From Cochliopodium minus (taxonomy: Eukaryota > Discosea > Himatismenida > Cochliopodiidae): a DNA stretch of 64,000 nt. Location of the stretch: positions 378,270-442,269 of the forward strand of contig JAMYWO010000004.1 of the NCBI GenBank assembly GCA_024220525.1, in the 5' to 3' direction. A program made the translations under genes and the position numbers. The notes beneath the pieces were generated by a model. That model searched no databases and was not told where the DNA came from. It saw only the letters and a list, made by a program, of their open reading frames with translations. Positions 22,836 through 32,488 of this stretch are shown piece by piece. Position 1 is the stretch's first letter; each line of letters begins with the position of its first letter.

Positions 22836-25126
22836 TTAATTATCTCTTTCAACTATCAGATTTTCGTTGATCTCAAAATTATTATTTATGTTGTTCTGAT
22901 CAATGCTTATGTTGTCTAATAAGACGGGTGTGACATTGGAAGAATCATCTTCCCTTATGAAGCTCTCCACGCCAAGATCCTTCCACTCCTTCAAACTAAG
23001 TAAATTGCTTGCTATATATGAACGTCTTTTTTTGGGGATTCTGAGGCCCTGAGAATGACACAAAAAATTTATGTTTTCAGACAATAATCTCAAACCTTTT
23101 GGTTAAAAAAAAATAATAAAAAATAGAAAAATACAAACAAAAAATAAGAAATAAAAAATAAAAAATAAAGAATAAAAAATAAAAAATAAAAAATACCAAC
23201 AATAAAAAATACCAACAATAAAAAATAAATTTCAAAAAATGAAAAATGAAAAATAAAAAATAAAGAATAAAAAATGAATTGAAAAAAATTAAAAAATAAA
23301 AAATAAAAAAATAAAGAACAAGAAAATAAATTAAAAGAAAATAATAATTTTTTTAAAAAAAACAATTTACCTTCCCTGAATTCAGTTAAATTAACGTCTT
23401 TGTTAAGCACAAATTCTTTTTGATCTTTTTTAATGTAAGACTTTGAACCGCGCATTTGCATTACAAAAGGGAGGTCTACCAAGAGGCAATGAGCCATGGA
23501 TTTGGCGATTACAATGAGGTAACCCAGTATTACACCTCCTTCTGTTGCATCTGTATTTTCATAGTGGTTTGTCTCCTCTATTGGAATTTTTTTTTCTAAA
23601 ATGTATATTGACTAAAAAAAAGAATAACAAAAAAAATAAAAAATAAAATGAAAAAATTTTAATAATGAAAATAGAAAATAAAAAATAAAAAATAAAAAAT
23701 ATGGTGTAAAATGAAAAAAAAATAAAAAATATTAAATTTTAAATAATAAAAAATAAAATAAAAATAAAATAAAAAATAAAATAAAAAATAAAATAAAATA
23801 AAAAATAAAAAATAAAAAATAAAATAAAAAATAAAATAAAATAAAAATAAAATAAAATAAAAATAAAATAAAATTAAAATAAAAAATAAAAAATAAAAAA
23901 ATAAAATAAAAAATAAAAAAAAAAAAAAAAAATATTAAAATACTTTTTCATTGACGTTTTTGGTCATTGGTAACAAAGTGAAAATTTGATCAATCAAGTT
24001 TCTTTTTTTGTTTCGGACATTCGTAGCATGCTCAAGAAGAAGATCCTTCTTCTTCTCCATTTCTTTCTCATACCTCTGTTTCTTGTCCTCCCAATGCTGC
24101 TTGGTGATCTCCACCTTTTGCAAATCTTTCTTTGGCTCATTTAATTGGTTGCTATAACTTTGTAAGAATTCGTTTTCTTTTTTAAGCTCCACTATTTTAT
24201 TTTGCTCTAATTTGAAGTATAATTAAAAAAAAATAATTTAAATTTTCAAAAAAAAAAAAAATTAAAAATTTTCAAAAAAAAATAATCTAAATATATTTTT
24301 AAAAAGAAGTTGAAATGAATAAATAATTATTAACTAATTTTTTTTTTTTTAAACTTTTAAAAAATACATTTGAAATAATTTTAATTTTGGTGCCTATAAT
24401 AACAAATGAAATATAAAAGAGATTTGTTAATTGTACTGAAGAAAATATTCAATTTTAATTTCTTCTAGGTCACTTTTTTCGATTTAATTTTTTTAATGTA
24501 TCTTAAGAGTTTTTTATGAGTGATTTCAAATGATGATCCTATTAATTTAAATCTTCAATTATTTTTAAAATCCATTAATCCATTTTTTTGATCAAAGGAT
24601 GAATTAGATTCAAATTTAAAGATACATAACCATTTTTGATTGATCAATCATTAGATTATATTTGATATTATTTTTAAAATTCATTTTTCTCCTTTGTCAC
24701 ATCTTGTATTTAAATAAATTTTTTTGGCATAATATTTTTTTGAATATCAATTTATATTACTTTCTAATTTCTGTTTCTGCCAGAATTCAAGTTTATTCTT
24801 CAATTCTAATATTCTGGCCTCTTTCATTTTAATTTGGGATTCTTTCTCCCTGAATTCTTCTATTTTCTCCAATTCTCTCTCTATCTTCTTCTCATAAGTC
24901 TTTTTTTCTTCGCCCATATTAAAAAGTTCATTCTTGGCACCTATCAATCTGGTTTTTATTGATTGGAAATCAATAAAAAGGTCATTATGGAAGATTATAC
25001 GAAGAAAATTAATTTATATTTATATTTTCAGATATATTTTTACTTTTCTGAGCATGATTTGCAATAATAATGCTTTAGACTTTTAAAATGATCTTTGCAA
25101 ATAATGCACTCATAATTTTCTTCCAT
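22836..25126 (-). CDS. Atg14/UVRAG-family subunit of class III PI3-kinase complex
   Basis: Accessory subunit that directs Vps34 lipid kinase to autophagy or endosomal membranes. Five exons (25126-25044, 24948-24752, 24209-23938, 23612-23377, 23098-22836) join in phase to about 350 residues. The N-terminus is a Cys-pair motif (CIICKDHFKSLKHYYCKSC), as in Atg14. Two coiled-coil exons follow, ending in NLIDQIFTLLPM. The C-terminal domain has VILGYLIVIAKSMAHCLLVD, then GSKSYIKKD and FREGLRLLSENINFLCHSQG, matching the conserved blocks of this family. The tail is Asn-rich. Atg14 and UVRAG/Vps38 are hard to separate here. The Cys pairs and short length favour Atg14. A roughly 320-base intron (about 23617-23935) is almost pure A/T simple repeat. 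It converges on the GLUG gene. Confidence 0.68.
23615..23935. repeat. A/T simple-repeat intron in the Atg14/UVRAG-family gene
   Basis: AAAAAT, AAAAT and AAAATAAAAT units fill nearly the whole intron. No other content is visible. Confidence 0.8.
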
Positions 25127-25256
25127 TTTTTTTTTTATTTGAAATGTTGTGAATTGATTATATTTTGAAAGAAATAAATAAAAAAAAAGAAAAATTCTTT
25201 TTAATTAAAGTTAAAATCTTTATTAAATTCATAAAATAAGAGTTTTTTGGTTAAAT

Positions 25257-25668
25257 TTAGCAGAGAACACATTTCTTGTTTTTGTCAACTTTTTGATGTT
25301 CGAAATCGACGTAGAAAACTTTTCTGTCACTGGCAAAGACTACTTTATTGCCACGAACCACAAGACTGTATATTCTACTTGCTGATTCTTTGAACATTAC
25401 CTCACCTGAATAAAAAATAAAAATCAATATAAAAATTGAAAAAAAATAAAATTAAAATAAAAATGTTTTTACTTAATTTTTCAAAAAGAATGTCAGGTAC
25501 AAATGTTTCTTGTTCACTACCTGGTTGTTCACCAAGTTGAAGTTCATCCTTGGAGGATCTGACTATCTTAACATTGACCTAGTAGAAAAGATAATTAAAA
25601 AATAAAAAATAAAAAATAAAAAATAAAAAATAAAAAATAAAAAATAAAAAATAAAAAATAAAAAATAN
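25257..25668 (-). CDS. Orphan 3' end of a gene with CVLC tail
   Basis: Two exons on the minus strand: about 25577-25476 (VNVKIVRSSKDELQLGEQ) and 25404-25257 (SASRIYSLVVRGNKVVFASD). They end VDKNKKCVLC and a TAA stop. The last four residues fit a CaaX prenylation box, and a lysine-rich stretch precedes it as in many prenylated proteins. No start codon or upstream exon is present. Upstream the sequence becomes a pure AAAAAT repeat and then the single n at 25668, so the 5' part was probably lost at an assembly join. I do not recognise the family from the roughly 85 residues available. Confidence 0.5.
25597..25667. repeat. AAAAAT microsatellite abutting a single-n join
   Basis: About twelve perfect AAAAAT units run straight into the ambiguous base at 25668. 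Sequences on the two sides belong to genes on opposite strands, both lacking their 5' parts. This is consistent with a contig end in simple repeat. Confidence 0.85.
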
Positions 25669-26714
25669 AATATATCTTAAATTTTGGATTATGCTCAAAA
25701 AATCTCAGCAAAATCCTCAATAATGAGTTATTATGGAAAACGATCTCTTTGAGAGAATTTGGGAGTGAAATTTTGTCTGAATATTTGGATGATAAAAAAT
25801 GGAAAGAGATTGTAAAAGAAGGAGATTTCAAATGGGATCCAAATTTGACTCCTAAAGAGATTGTATATAAATTATAAAACTTTTTAATTCAAAATTATTT
25901 TTTGATCATAATATTTTTCTAAAGGATTATGAGCTAAAGGTATCTTGAATAATCAATCTTCTTTTTTCATAAATCCACAACTAAAAATAATTTTAGTTTA
26001 GCGAAAACAACAAGAGAGTAGAATTTTTGGGAAAAATTGATGGTATAAAAAATAAAACTTTTAAACTAGAAAACAAAAAAAATTTTTAAAAAAGGAAATA
26101 AAAAAAAGAAAACTGTTGTCTCCAAAATGTTACCAAAAGGAAAAATACATATTGTGGAGTTTGAAATGTTAGGAATGGTGAGTTCATATTCATGTTTTGG
26201 TACAAATCAATCAATTGATCTTCTTTAAATCACTTTATCTATTTTTTATTTTGAAGGCCTTACAAACACCAAATATATCCCAAAAGACGATTTTGTTTGT
26301 TCAGGTCCTAATTCACTGGGTAACAATTTTTTAATAAAATTTTTAATGTATTTAGATTCCTTTTCGGAATATAACAATTTTCATTTTTGATTTAAAATTA
26401 GTTTTTTGTTTAATTGAACAGGTGCAACAGTCGGCTACATTGGTGGTTCTACTAATTTGAGAAAATTTGAAGGAGGGTTCAGTTTCACTGGCAAAGCCAC
26501 TGTTTTGGTCAATGAAATAGATCTCATTAAAAACATTTGGACAATAAAAAACAAAGAGGATCAACAACAAAAAATGTTGTTTCACTTAGATGGTCTTGAA
26601 ATTACTGATGGTGTTAAACTTGGTGTGACAATTTACCATGGACAAGATTATGCAAAAATTTTAAAGAAAAAAACTTTGGTTTTTGGAAGTGGACCAGAAG
26701 CGGCCAAATTTTAA
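25669..26714 (+). CDS. F-box/SPRY-like protein, copy 1, 5' end missing
   Basis: Paralogue of the two genes at 57.4-60.0 kb. The first bases after the n encode YILNFGLCSKNLSKILNNEL, the F-box helices of the other copies, but the leading MNS(I/L)PVNLLCYIS is absent. Five exons can be followed: 25669-25862, 25997-26041, about 26093-26191, about 26257-26320 and 26422-26714. The C-terminal exon encodes a beta-rich SPRY-like core (GATVGYIGGS, FEGGFSFTGKATVLVNEIDL, GVKLGVTIYHGQDYAKIL) and ends EAAKF. F-box proteins recruit targets to SCF ubiquitin ligases, with the SPRY-like half as probable target binder. The truncation coincides with an assembly join, so the organism's gene may be intact. Confidence 0.7.
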
Positions 26715-26840
26715 GAATTAAATTTGAATTTTTAATAAATCAAAAACTAAAGTTTTGTTTCAGATAAATATGATAAAGTTTATATTTTTTTACAGAAATT
26801 TTTTTTTTTTGATTGATAAATCAAAAAAAAAAAAATTGGA

Positions 26841-28029
26841 TTAGTTCAACAACAAGGAAGTCTCAGGAGAGCTGTGGTGATTGAGACGTTGATGAGGAGA
26901 ATGAGAAGAAGGAGAAGGAGGGATGATGTTCTCATGTAAATCAATGTTGATGAGAGTCTCTTTGTTGTTGTTTGGGTTCTCCAAAGAATTTTTCTTCTCC
27001 AAAAGGGCCTCCTGTTCCTTTAAAGCTTTATCAATCTCCCGCTTAGAAACAACAGTGACAACAATGATGATCAAAATGGTGAGAAGAACACCTCCAACTA
27101 CAAAAATGACATTCCTGTTGTCCCCCTGTTGACCTTCGGAATAGATGTCGGTGAGATTTTTCATGAGGGTTCCCAAGTATGTGTAAGCGATAGTACCTGG
27201 AAGGAGACCCACAAAAGTTGCTAAATTATAGCTAAAAAAACCAACACTGGTAACCTATTAAAAAAAAAAAAAATGGGATAAATTTTCTAAGAAAAAAAAA
27301 ATTTAAAAAATCAAAAGAAAGTGATTTTTACCCCAAATAAATAATTACATAAACCAAAAGGCATGATAGGACTAAGTCTTGTCAAAAATACAATTAAAAA
27401 CCCCTTTGTGTAGATAGCTTGATCAATAGCTTTAAAACTGGGATTTTTTTCCATCATTCTCTCCGCCCCTTGAATTGAAAAATAAATGTTTTTTTTTTTA
27501 AACTTTAAAATATTTTACATGAACGTATGATGTATCTTCCAAGAACGAATCCCACCAAAGCTCCTAAAACTTTTCAAATGTTTATCTTTCAGTTTATATC
27601 AATTAATACTTCAAATTATATATTTCCCTGAAATTAAATAATATATAAATATTGAATATGGATATTGTTATAAATAAGTTATATTTCTTCATCAAAATGA
27701 TTAATATTGATCTGATAGGAGAATTATTTTTGTTTTATTTTACAACAACCAATCACTGTGACCAATGATCCGATCCAAACCCCAAACAAAAATCCTGCAG
27801 CCAAATTAAAGGGCGTGCCAGGCAAAATTAATAACAATGCTGCCGCGTAAAATATAATCAACAATATGCTTGCCAATATGATATGGAGCTTCTCCAAGTA
27901 TTCCACTCCTGCTATGAACCATCCTGAGGTGGGTGATGCATCGATGAAAAAAGAGATAATTAGTAATAAGATTCCTGCAATCACTATCACAATCAGGATC
28001 ATCTTCAATATCTTCTTTTTCTCGACCAT
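26841..28029 (-). CDS. TVP38/TMEM64 (VTT/DedA) membrane protein
   Basis: Multi-pass Golgi or ER membrane protein of the VTT family, implicated in lipid scrambling and vesicle traffic. Four exons (28029 to about 27745, 27561-27521, about 27470-27344, 27254-26841) give about 285 residues. The most likely start is MVEKKKILKMILIV; frames further upstream have only non-ATG starts. The VTT core is clear: LILPGTPFNLAAGFLFG, then across a splice GFVLGRYII, then FLTRLSPIMPFGLCNYLFG and LATFVGLLPGTIAYTYLG. A last membrane span (VIFVVGGVLLTILIIIV) and a cytosolic Ser/Pro/His-rich tail follow. Its upstream region is shared with the divergent START-domain gene. Confidence 0.88.
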
Positions 28030-28390
28030 CAGCAAGATTATCAACAAGAAGAATATTGCTGAATATATAATCAATTTAAGCACGATATCCAATTTCAAAT
28101 ATTCTCAATTCAAATGGGTTTATAAGAAAAGATATCAATATAACGTGATTGAAATATAATCTCAATATATTTCTCAATGATCTTTCCCTTTCTTTTATTT
28201 ATATAAATATTTTAATCAAGAAAGAAATTCACTGTTTACAAAAAAAAAATATGATTGAATTCAATATTTATACGTGTTTATAAATTTCATTGATAAATAA
28301 TCAAGTAATGGGAATGATCTTTCTTTGTTTAATTTTTAATTGTTGCATCCATAATTAAATATAAAAAAAAAATTGATCAAGAATCTAAAT
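28030..28390. promoter_or_regulatory. Shared upstream region, TVP38-like and START genes
   Basis: About 360 bases between divergent starts. The part next to the TVP38-like gene could code for more N-terminal residues in the same frame but has only TTG/CTG starts. No clear first exon was found. Otherwise AT-rich with no motif. Confidence 0.35.
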
Positions 28391-29166
28391 ATGACTGACT
28401 ATAATAAATTAAGTTCTGAAGCATTCGAAAAATTCAAAGGACATTTCAAAACTAATGATGGTTGGACTGCTTTGAAGAATGATTTCCAAGGGATCGAATC
28501 ATGGGAGAAATTGACCACCGAAAGTCCTATCAAAATCATCAAGGCAACTGGCACACTCAAATGTTCTGCTGAAAAGATGTTCAACAAGATCTGGAATCAA
28601 ACTTATGAAGAAAAGAAGAAAGGAGATGATAGTCTTTTGGAAGATACCATCTTGGAAAAAATTGATGACAATACATTGATCAAATATCAAGGCTATAAAG
28701 CAACATGGTAAAAAAGAAAGAAAAAATTAAATAAATAATTTATTATAATTTACAAATTGAAAAAGAAATTTCTTTCTTACCAATTTATTTATTTGAGCAT
28801 TAGTGTTCATTTTTTCATTGATTCAATCATCTTATTTTTCATAAATTTCTTTATAGGCCTGTTTCCAACAGAGATTTTCTCTTCTTGAGAAGTAAATTTG
28901 AAGAAAATGGTGCAATCTATCAGGTAGATGTATCCATTGAACATTCATCAAAGTCTGTCGAACAAACCTCCAAAAATGGGTATGTCAGAGCAAAACTCAT
29001 CGTATCAGGATATGTTTATGTACCAAAAGGTAATAATGAATGTGAAGCTACTCATATCGTATTGATGGATCCTTCTGGAAATGTTCCTACCATCTTAGTA
29101 AACAGCAATACCTCTAAAATTGCAAAGAAAATCAAAGAATTTCAAGATATCTCTTCCACCCTCTAA
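28391..29166 (+). CDS. START-domain lipid-binding protein
   Basis: Two exons (28391-28707, 28857-29166) give 208 residues, the length of a stand-alone START domain. It opens MTDYNKLSSEAFEKFKGHF. The family pattern is clear: GWTALKNDFQGIESWEKLT, IKIIKATGTLKCSAEKMF, IKYQGYKATWPVSNRDFLF (across the intron) and YVRAKLIVSGYVYVPKGN, ending in an amphipathic C-terminal helix (NTSKIAKKIKEFQDI). There is no signal peptide or anchor, so it is probably a cytosolic lipid carrier. The ligand cannot be read from sequence. It lies just upstream of another lipid-binding gene (ML domain), which may be coincidence. Confidence 0.85.
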
Positions 29167-29301
29167 TTAATTTGACAAACATTCCTGTTTCTCAATACAA
29201 TATTAAAGCAAATAGAATAATTATAAAAAAAATATAAATATAAATTTTCTTTAGATGTTTCTTAAATAAAATTATAATAATAAAAAAAAAAAAAATTAGA
29301 A

Positions 29302-29799
29302 ATGAAACTCATTATTTTGATCCTTTCTCTTATCTTCCTTATCAATGCTCAACAATGGTCCAATTGTGGAACCTCTTCTGATAAATTCAAAATAAATAGT
29401 GTTGTATTCACCCCAAATCCATGTTGCACAATTGGAAAAAATGTTACAGTATCAATTAATGGAGATTTGTGTAAGAAAAAATAAAGAACAAATTGGTATT
29501 TATATAAATCTATAATTTTTATTTTAAAATATACAATAGCTTCCAGTGTAACTGACGGAATTGCTATCTTCACTGTAAATTATTTTTATCAAGGACAATG
29601 GCAACCATTGCCTACTTTCACTGGATCTCCATGTGATTATCATGCTTGCCCAATCAATCCAGGAAATGTTACCTTTTCTACCTCTGTTGATGTTCCAGTC
29701 TTCACCCCACCAGGACAATACAAGGGAAATTTGACCATCCTTGATCAAAACCAAAACCAAGTCATCTGTTTTGCATATACTGCTACTCTCTCATCATAA
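29302..29799 (+). CDS. Secreted ML-domain (NPC2-like) lipid-binding protein
   Basis: Two exons (29302 to about 29471, 29540-29799) give about 142 residues, the usual size for ML/NPC2-type proteins. The signal peptide is MKLIILILSLIFLINAQ. The mature chain has the family pattern: WSNCGTSSDKFKINSVVFTP, PCCTIGKNVTVSINGDL, then across the splice IAIFTVNYFYQGQW, CDYHACPINPGNVTFSTSVD and PGQYKGNLTILDQNQNQVIC. Six cysteines fit the ML disulfides. Similar proteins in amoebae bind phosphatidylglycerol/phosphatidylinositol or sterols in the endolysosomal lumen. The 3' end faces the Pol III subunit gene about 300 bases away. Confidence 0.88.
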
Positions 29800-30100
29800 T
29801 ATAATTATGAAATAAAATATTTTATAAAACAAATTAATGAATTGATAATATTTTGGGGAATTCTTATTTTAAATTGTTCAAAAGCACCAAAAAGTCATTA
29901 AAAATTCACAATTTTATTTTCAATTCCTTATTTTTTCAAATTTTCCATATTTATGAACGAAAGGAAATTGAAATAATTATCTCAATGAACAAAAGTTTAA
30001 TAAAATATTTAAATATAACAACAGATCTATTTTTTTTTGAGATTAAAGAAAATATAAATAAATGATTTTCCTTCCCTCCTTTTGCAAGAAAATATCAATC
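29800..30100. other. Convergent intergenic spacer
   Basis: About 300 bases between two converging stops. One 70-residue frame is present but starts at a non-ATG codon and is Phe/Ile/Lys-rich. No gene is supported. Confidence 0.5.
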
Positions 30101-32159
30101 TCAGAATCCATCTTTCAATCTCAATTTAGGCACGACATTCATGGAAATGAGTTCTTGGAATAAAAGTTTGCAAGCGTAAGGAATCTTGAGAGGGTTCAAA
30201 GAATCATCAGTTTTGCAATACTAAATTAAAAAATTAAAATTAAAATTAAAAAATTATTATTTTTTTTTTTACTTGGCACCAATTTTGATAACCCATAAAC
30301 CCACAGCTTTCGCACACATGAACGGTGAACTCGTCAGAGGCAACCATGAGGCGTTCAATCAAAAGCTGGCTGGCGCCGTATGCAACTAGACAATCTCTTT
30401 CCATTTCTCCCAAACGCAAACCACCTATCAAAAAAAAAATATTGAAAAAATTGAAAAAAATTTAAAAAAAATTGAAAAAATAACAAAAAAAATAAATAAA
30501 TGTGAATATTTTTTTATTTCATACCATTTTTGGCTCTTCCTTCGGTAGGCTGACGAGTCAAAAGGGTTTTGGGACCACGAGAACGAGCATGCATCTTGTC
30601 CATGACCATATGTTTGAGTTTCTGGTAATAAATGGGGCCGAAGAAGATGTAGGAGTTGAGGGGTTCTCCTGTCAAACCCGAAGTCAAGTATTCCTTCCCC
30701 CCGTAGCTGTATCCATGGTCGATCAATGTGTTCCCGATCTCCTCCACTTTGTCTCCTCCGAACGCTGTGCCGTCCCTCGTTCTGCCCTCGCAGAGCCCTG
30801 CTTTGCCTCCCAAAAGCTCTATCATCTTTCCTGTTATTATTTATTTTTTTTGTGGAGAGAAAAATAAAACAAAGTTTGTTGATTTCAAAATTAAAAGTAA
30901 AATAAAAATAACATGAAAAACAAAATAATTCTTTTTATTTTGAATATTTTTTTTTTTTGCAATATTTTAGGAAATTTAAAAACTATCAAAAATTTTTTTT
31001 ATATTTTAATAAAAGATCAGATTTTATTCATTTTTTTTTAAATTAATTTTTCTTTAATTTATTTTTAATTAATTTTTGATTATTGAAAATTTGCTTGTAA
31101 AAATGATATAAAAATCTATTGATTTTATATCAATCCAAATTATATGGCGCAGGTTAATAACAAAAAAATTTTCATTATTTTTTTTTTTTTTTTTTTTTTT
31201 ACCGACTGTCATACGACTCGGGAAACCATGAGGGTTCATGATCATGTCAGGGCAAATACCTTGAATGTTGAAAGGCATGTCTTCTTGGTTGACGATGATT
31301 CCACACACTCCTTTCTGACCGTGACGACTGGAGAACTTATCTCCTAACTCGGGGATACGGGTGGAGCGCACAATTACTTTAAGGAGCTTGTTGTTGTCTT
31401 CTGTGTTTGTTAACATGACTTTTTTTTTTTTTATAAAAATTTAAATAAGAGATAAAACCAAAAAAAAATAATTTTAAATTTGAAAAAATAATTTTAAAAA
31501 AAAAAATTTTTAAAAAAAAATAATTCTTAAAAAAAAAAATTTTAAATATGATGAAAAAATAGTTGAATTAGTATAATAAAAAATTATTAATAAATGCATA
31601 ATTTTATTTAAATAAAAATGACAAAATAAATGTAATTAAATTAAATTAATAATTTTTTTTTTTAAACTCTTTAAATTTTTAAAAAATTCAGATTATGAAA
31701 AAAATAAAAAAATTAAATATCATAAAAAATATAAATCAGTTCAAAAATTGTTTTATATAAAATAACAAATAAAATAATATTAAAATTATTTTTTTTGAAC
31801 CCACAGATTTTTAAAAATTCAAAAACAATAATAAAAAATTATTTTGAAAAACTAATTAGAAAAATTATTTTGAAAAATTATTTTATTTAAATATATCTTA
31901 TTATTAAAAAATATTCATTTTGTTTTAATTTGTTTTACCCCTATCAATGACACCGTCAGCACCTACGTACTTGACTGGCTTAGGTTCGTAAGTGGAAGAC
32001 TTGTTGTCGAATCCGAGTTCGGAGTAGGCGTTGGAGGGGACAAATTTGTTGAAGAAGATTTTTCCGTTGGTGATTTTCTCTCCTGGGGAGCAGATTCCGT
32101 CATCGTCCAGCATTGAATAACGAGATTCTGGAATCTCTTTCTCTTCTTTAGTGGGTGCT
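30101..32159 (-). CDS. POLR3B: RNA polymerase III subunit 2 (RPC2), C-terminal third only
   Basis: Second-largest catalytic subunit of RNA polymerase III. Five exons (about 32159-31938, 31428-31202, 30831-30524, 30424-30272, 30219-30101) give about 343 residues of an expected 1,100 or more. They cover [13 protein letters not shown], the hybrid-binding region ([38 protein letters not shown]), [39 protein letters not shown] and the clamp zinc motif ([14 protein letters not shown] joined to YCKTDD). The end is [19 protein letters not shown]. Wording in these blocks follows Pol III rather than Pol I or II. The N-terminal roughly 750 residues are absent. Upstream lies simple repeat, then the n at 32333, so the cut is most likely an assembly join. 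An intron contains a hairpin-element tail copy near 31.1 kb. Confidence 0.9.
31105..31178 (+). repeat. Hairpin element, partial copy
   Basis: Right arm and tail only: ATCAATCCAAATTATATGGC, then GCAGGTTAATAAC and AAAAAAATTTTCATT. It lies inside an intron of the Pol III subunit gene, antisense to it. Confidence 0.55.
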
Positions 32160-32239
32160 ATGATATTTTAAAAAAATAATAAAAAAATAAAGAAAAAAAT
32201 AGAAAAGATCAATAAAAATAACAAAAAAAAATGGAGACA

Positions 32240-32460
32240 ATAAAAAAAATAATAAAAAAAAATAATAAATAATAAATAATAAATAATAAATAATAAATAA
32301 TAAATAATAAATAATAAATAATAAATAATAAANAAAAAATAAAAAAATAAAAAAATAAAAAAATAAAAAAATAAAAAAATAAAAAAATAAAAAAATAAAA
32401 AAATAAAATTAAAAAATAAATTGAAAAAATAATTTTCCAAAAAAAATAATGAAAAAATAA
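32240..32460. repeat. AT microsatellites around single-n join
   Basis: Left of 32333 is an AATAATAAAT-type repeat. Right of it is a TAAAAAAA repeat with a different unit. The unit change exactly at the n, and the unrelated genes on either side, support an assembly join rather than one continuous locus. Confidence 0.75.
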
Positions 32461-32488
32461 AAAAATATGTTGAGTTCTCAATTAATTA

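Noticed and set aside
25597-25667. Regular AAAAAT array considered as a CRISPR-like or functional array
   Set aside because: It is a uniform microsatellite with no spacers, in a eukaryotic intron-like context.
28030-28098. Longer N-terminus for the TVP38-like protein
   Set aside because: The frame is open upstream of the first ATG but only TTG/CTG starts exist and a TGA lies just before. No convincing first exon was found.
29853-30065. 70-residue plus-strand frame between the ML and Pol III genes
   Set aside because: It starts at a non-ATG codon, is rich in Phe/Ile/Lys like other spacer noise, and has no splice or family support.
32168-32481. Phe/Tyr-rich minus-strand frames across the n at 32333
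   Set aside because: They are translations of A/T microsatellite and have no protein character.
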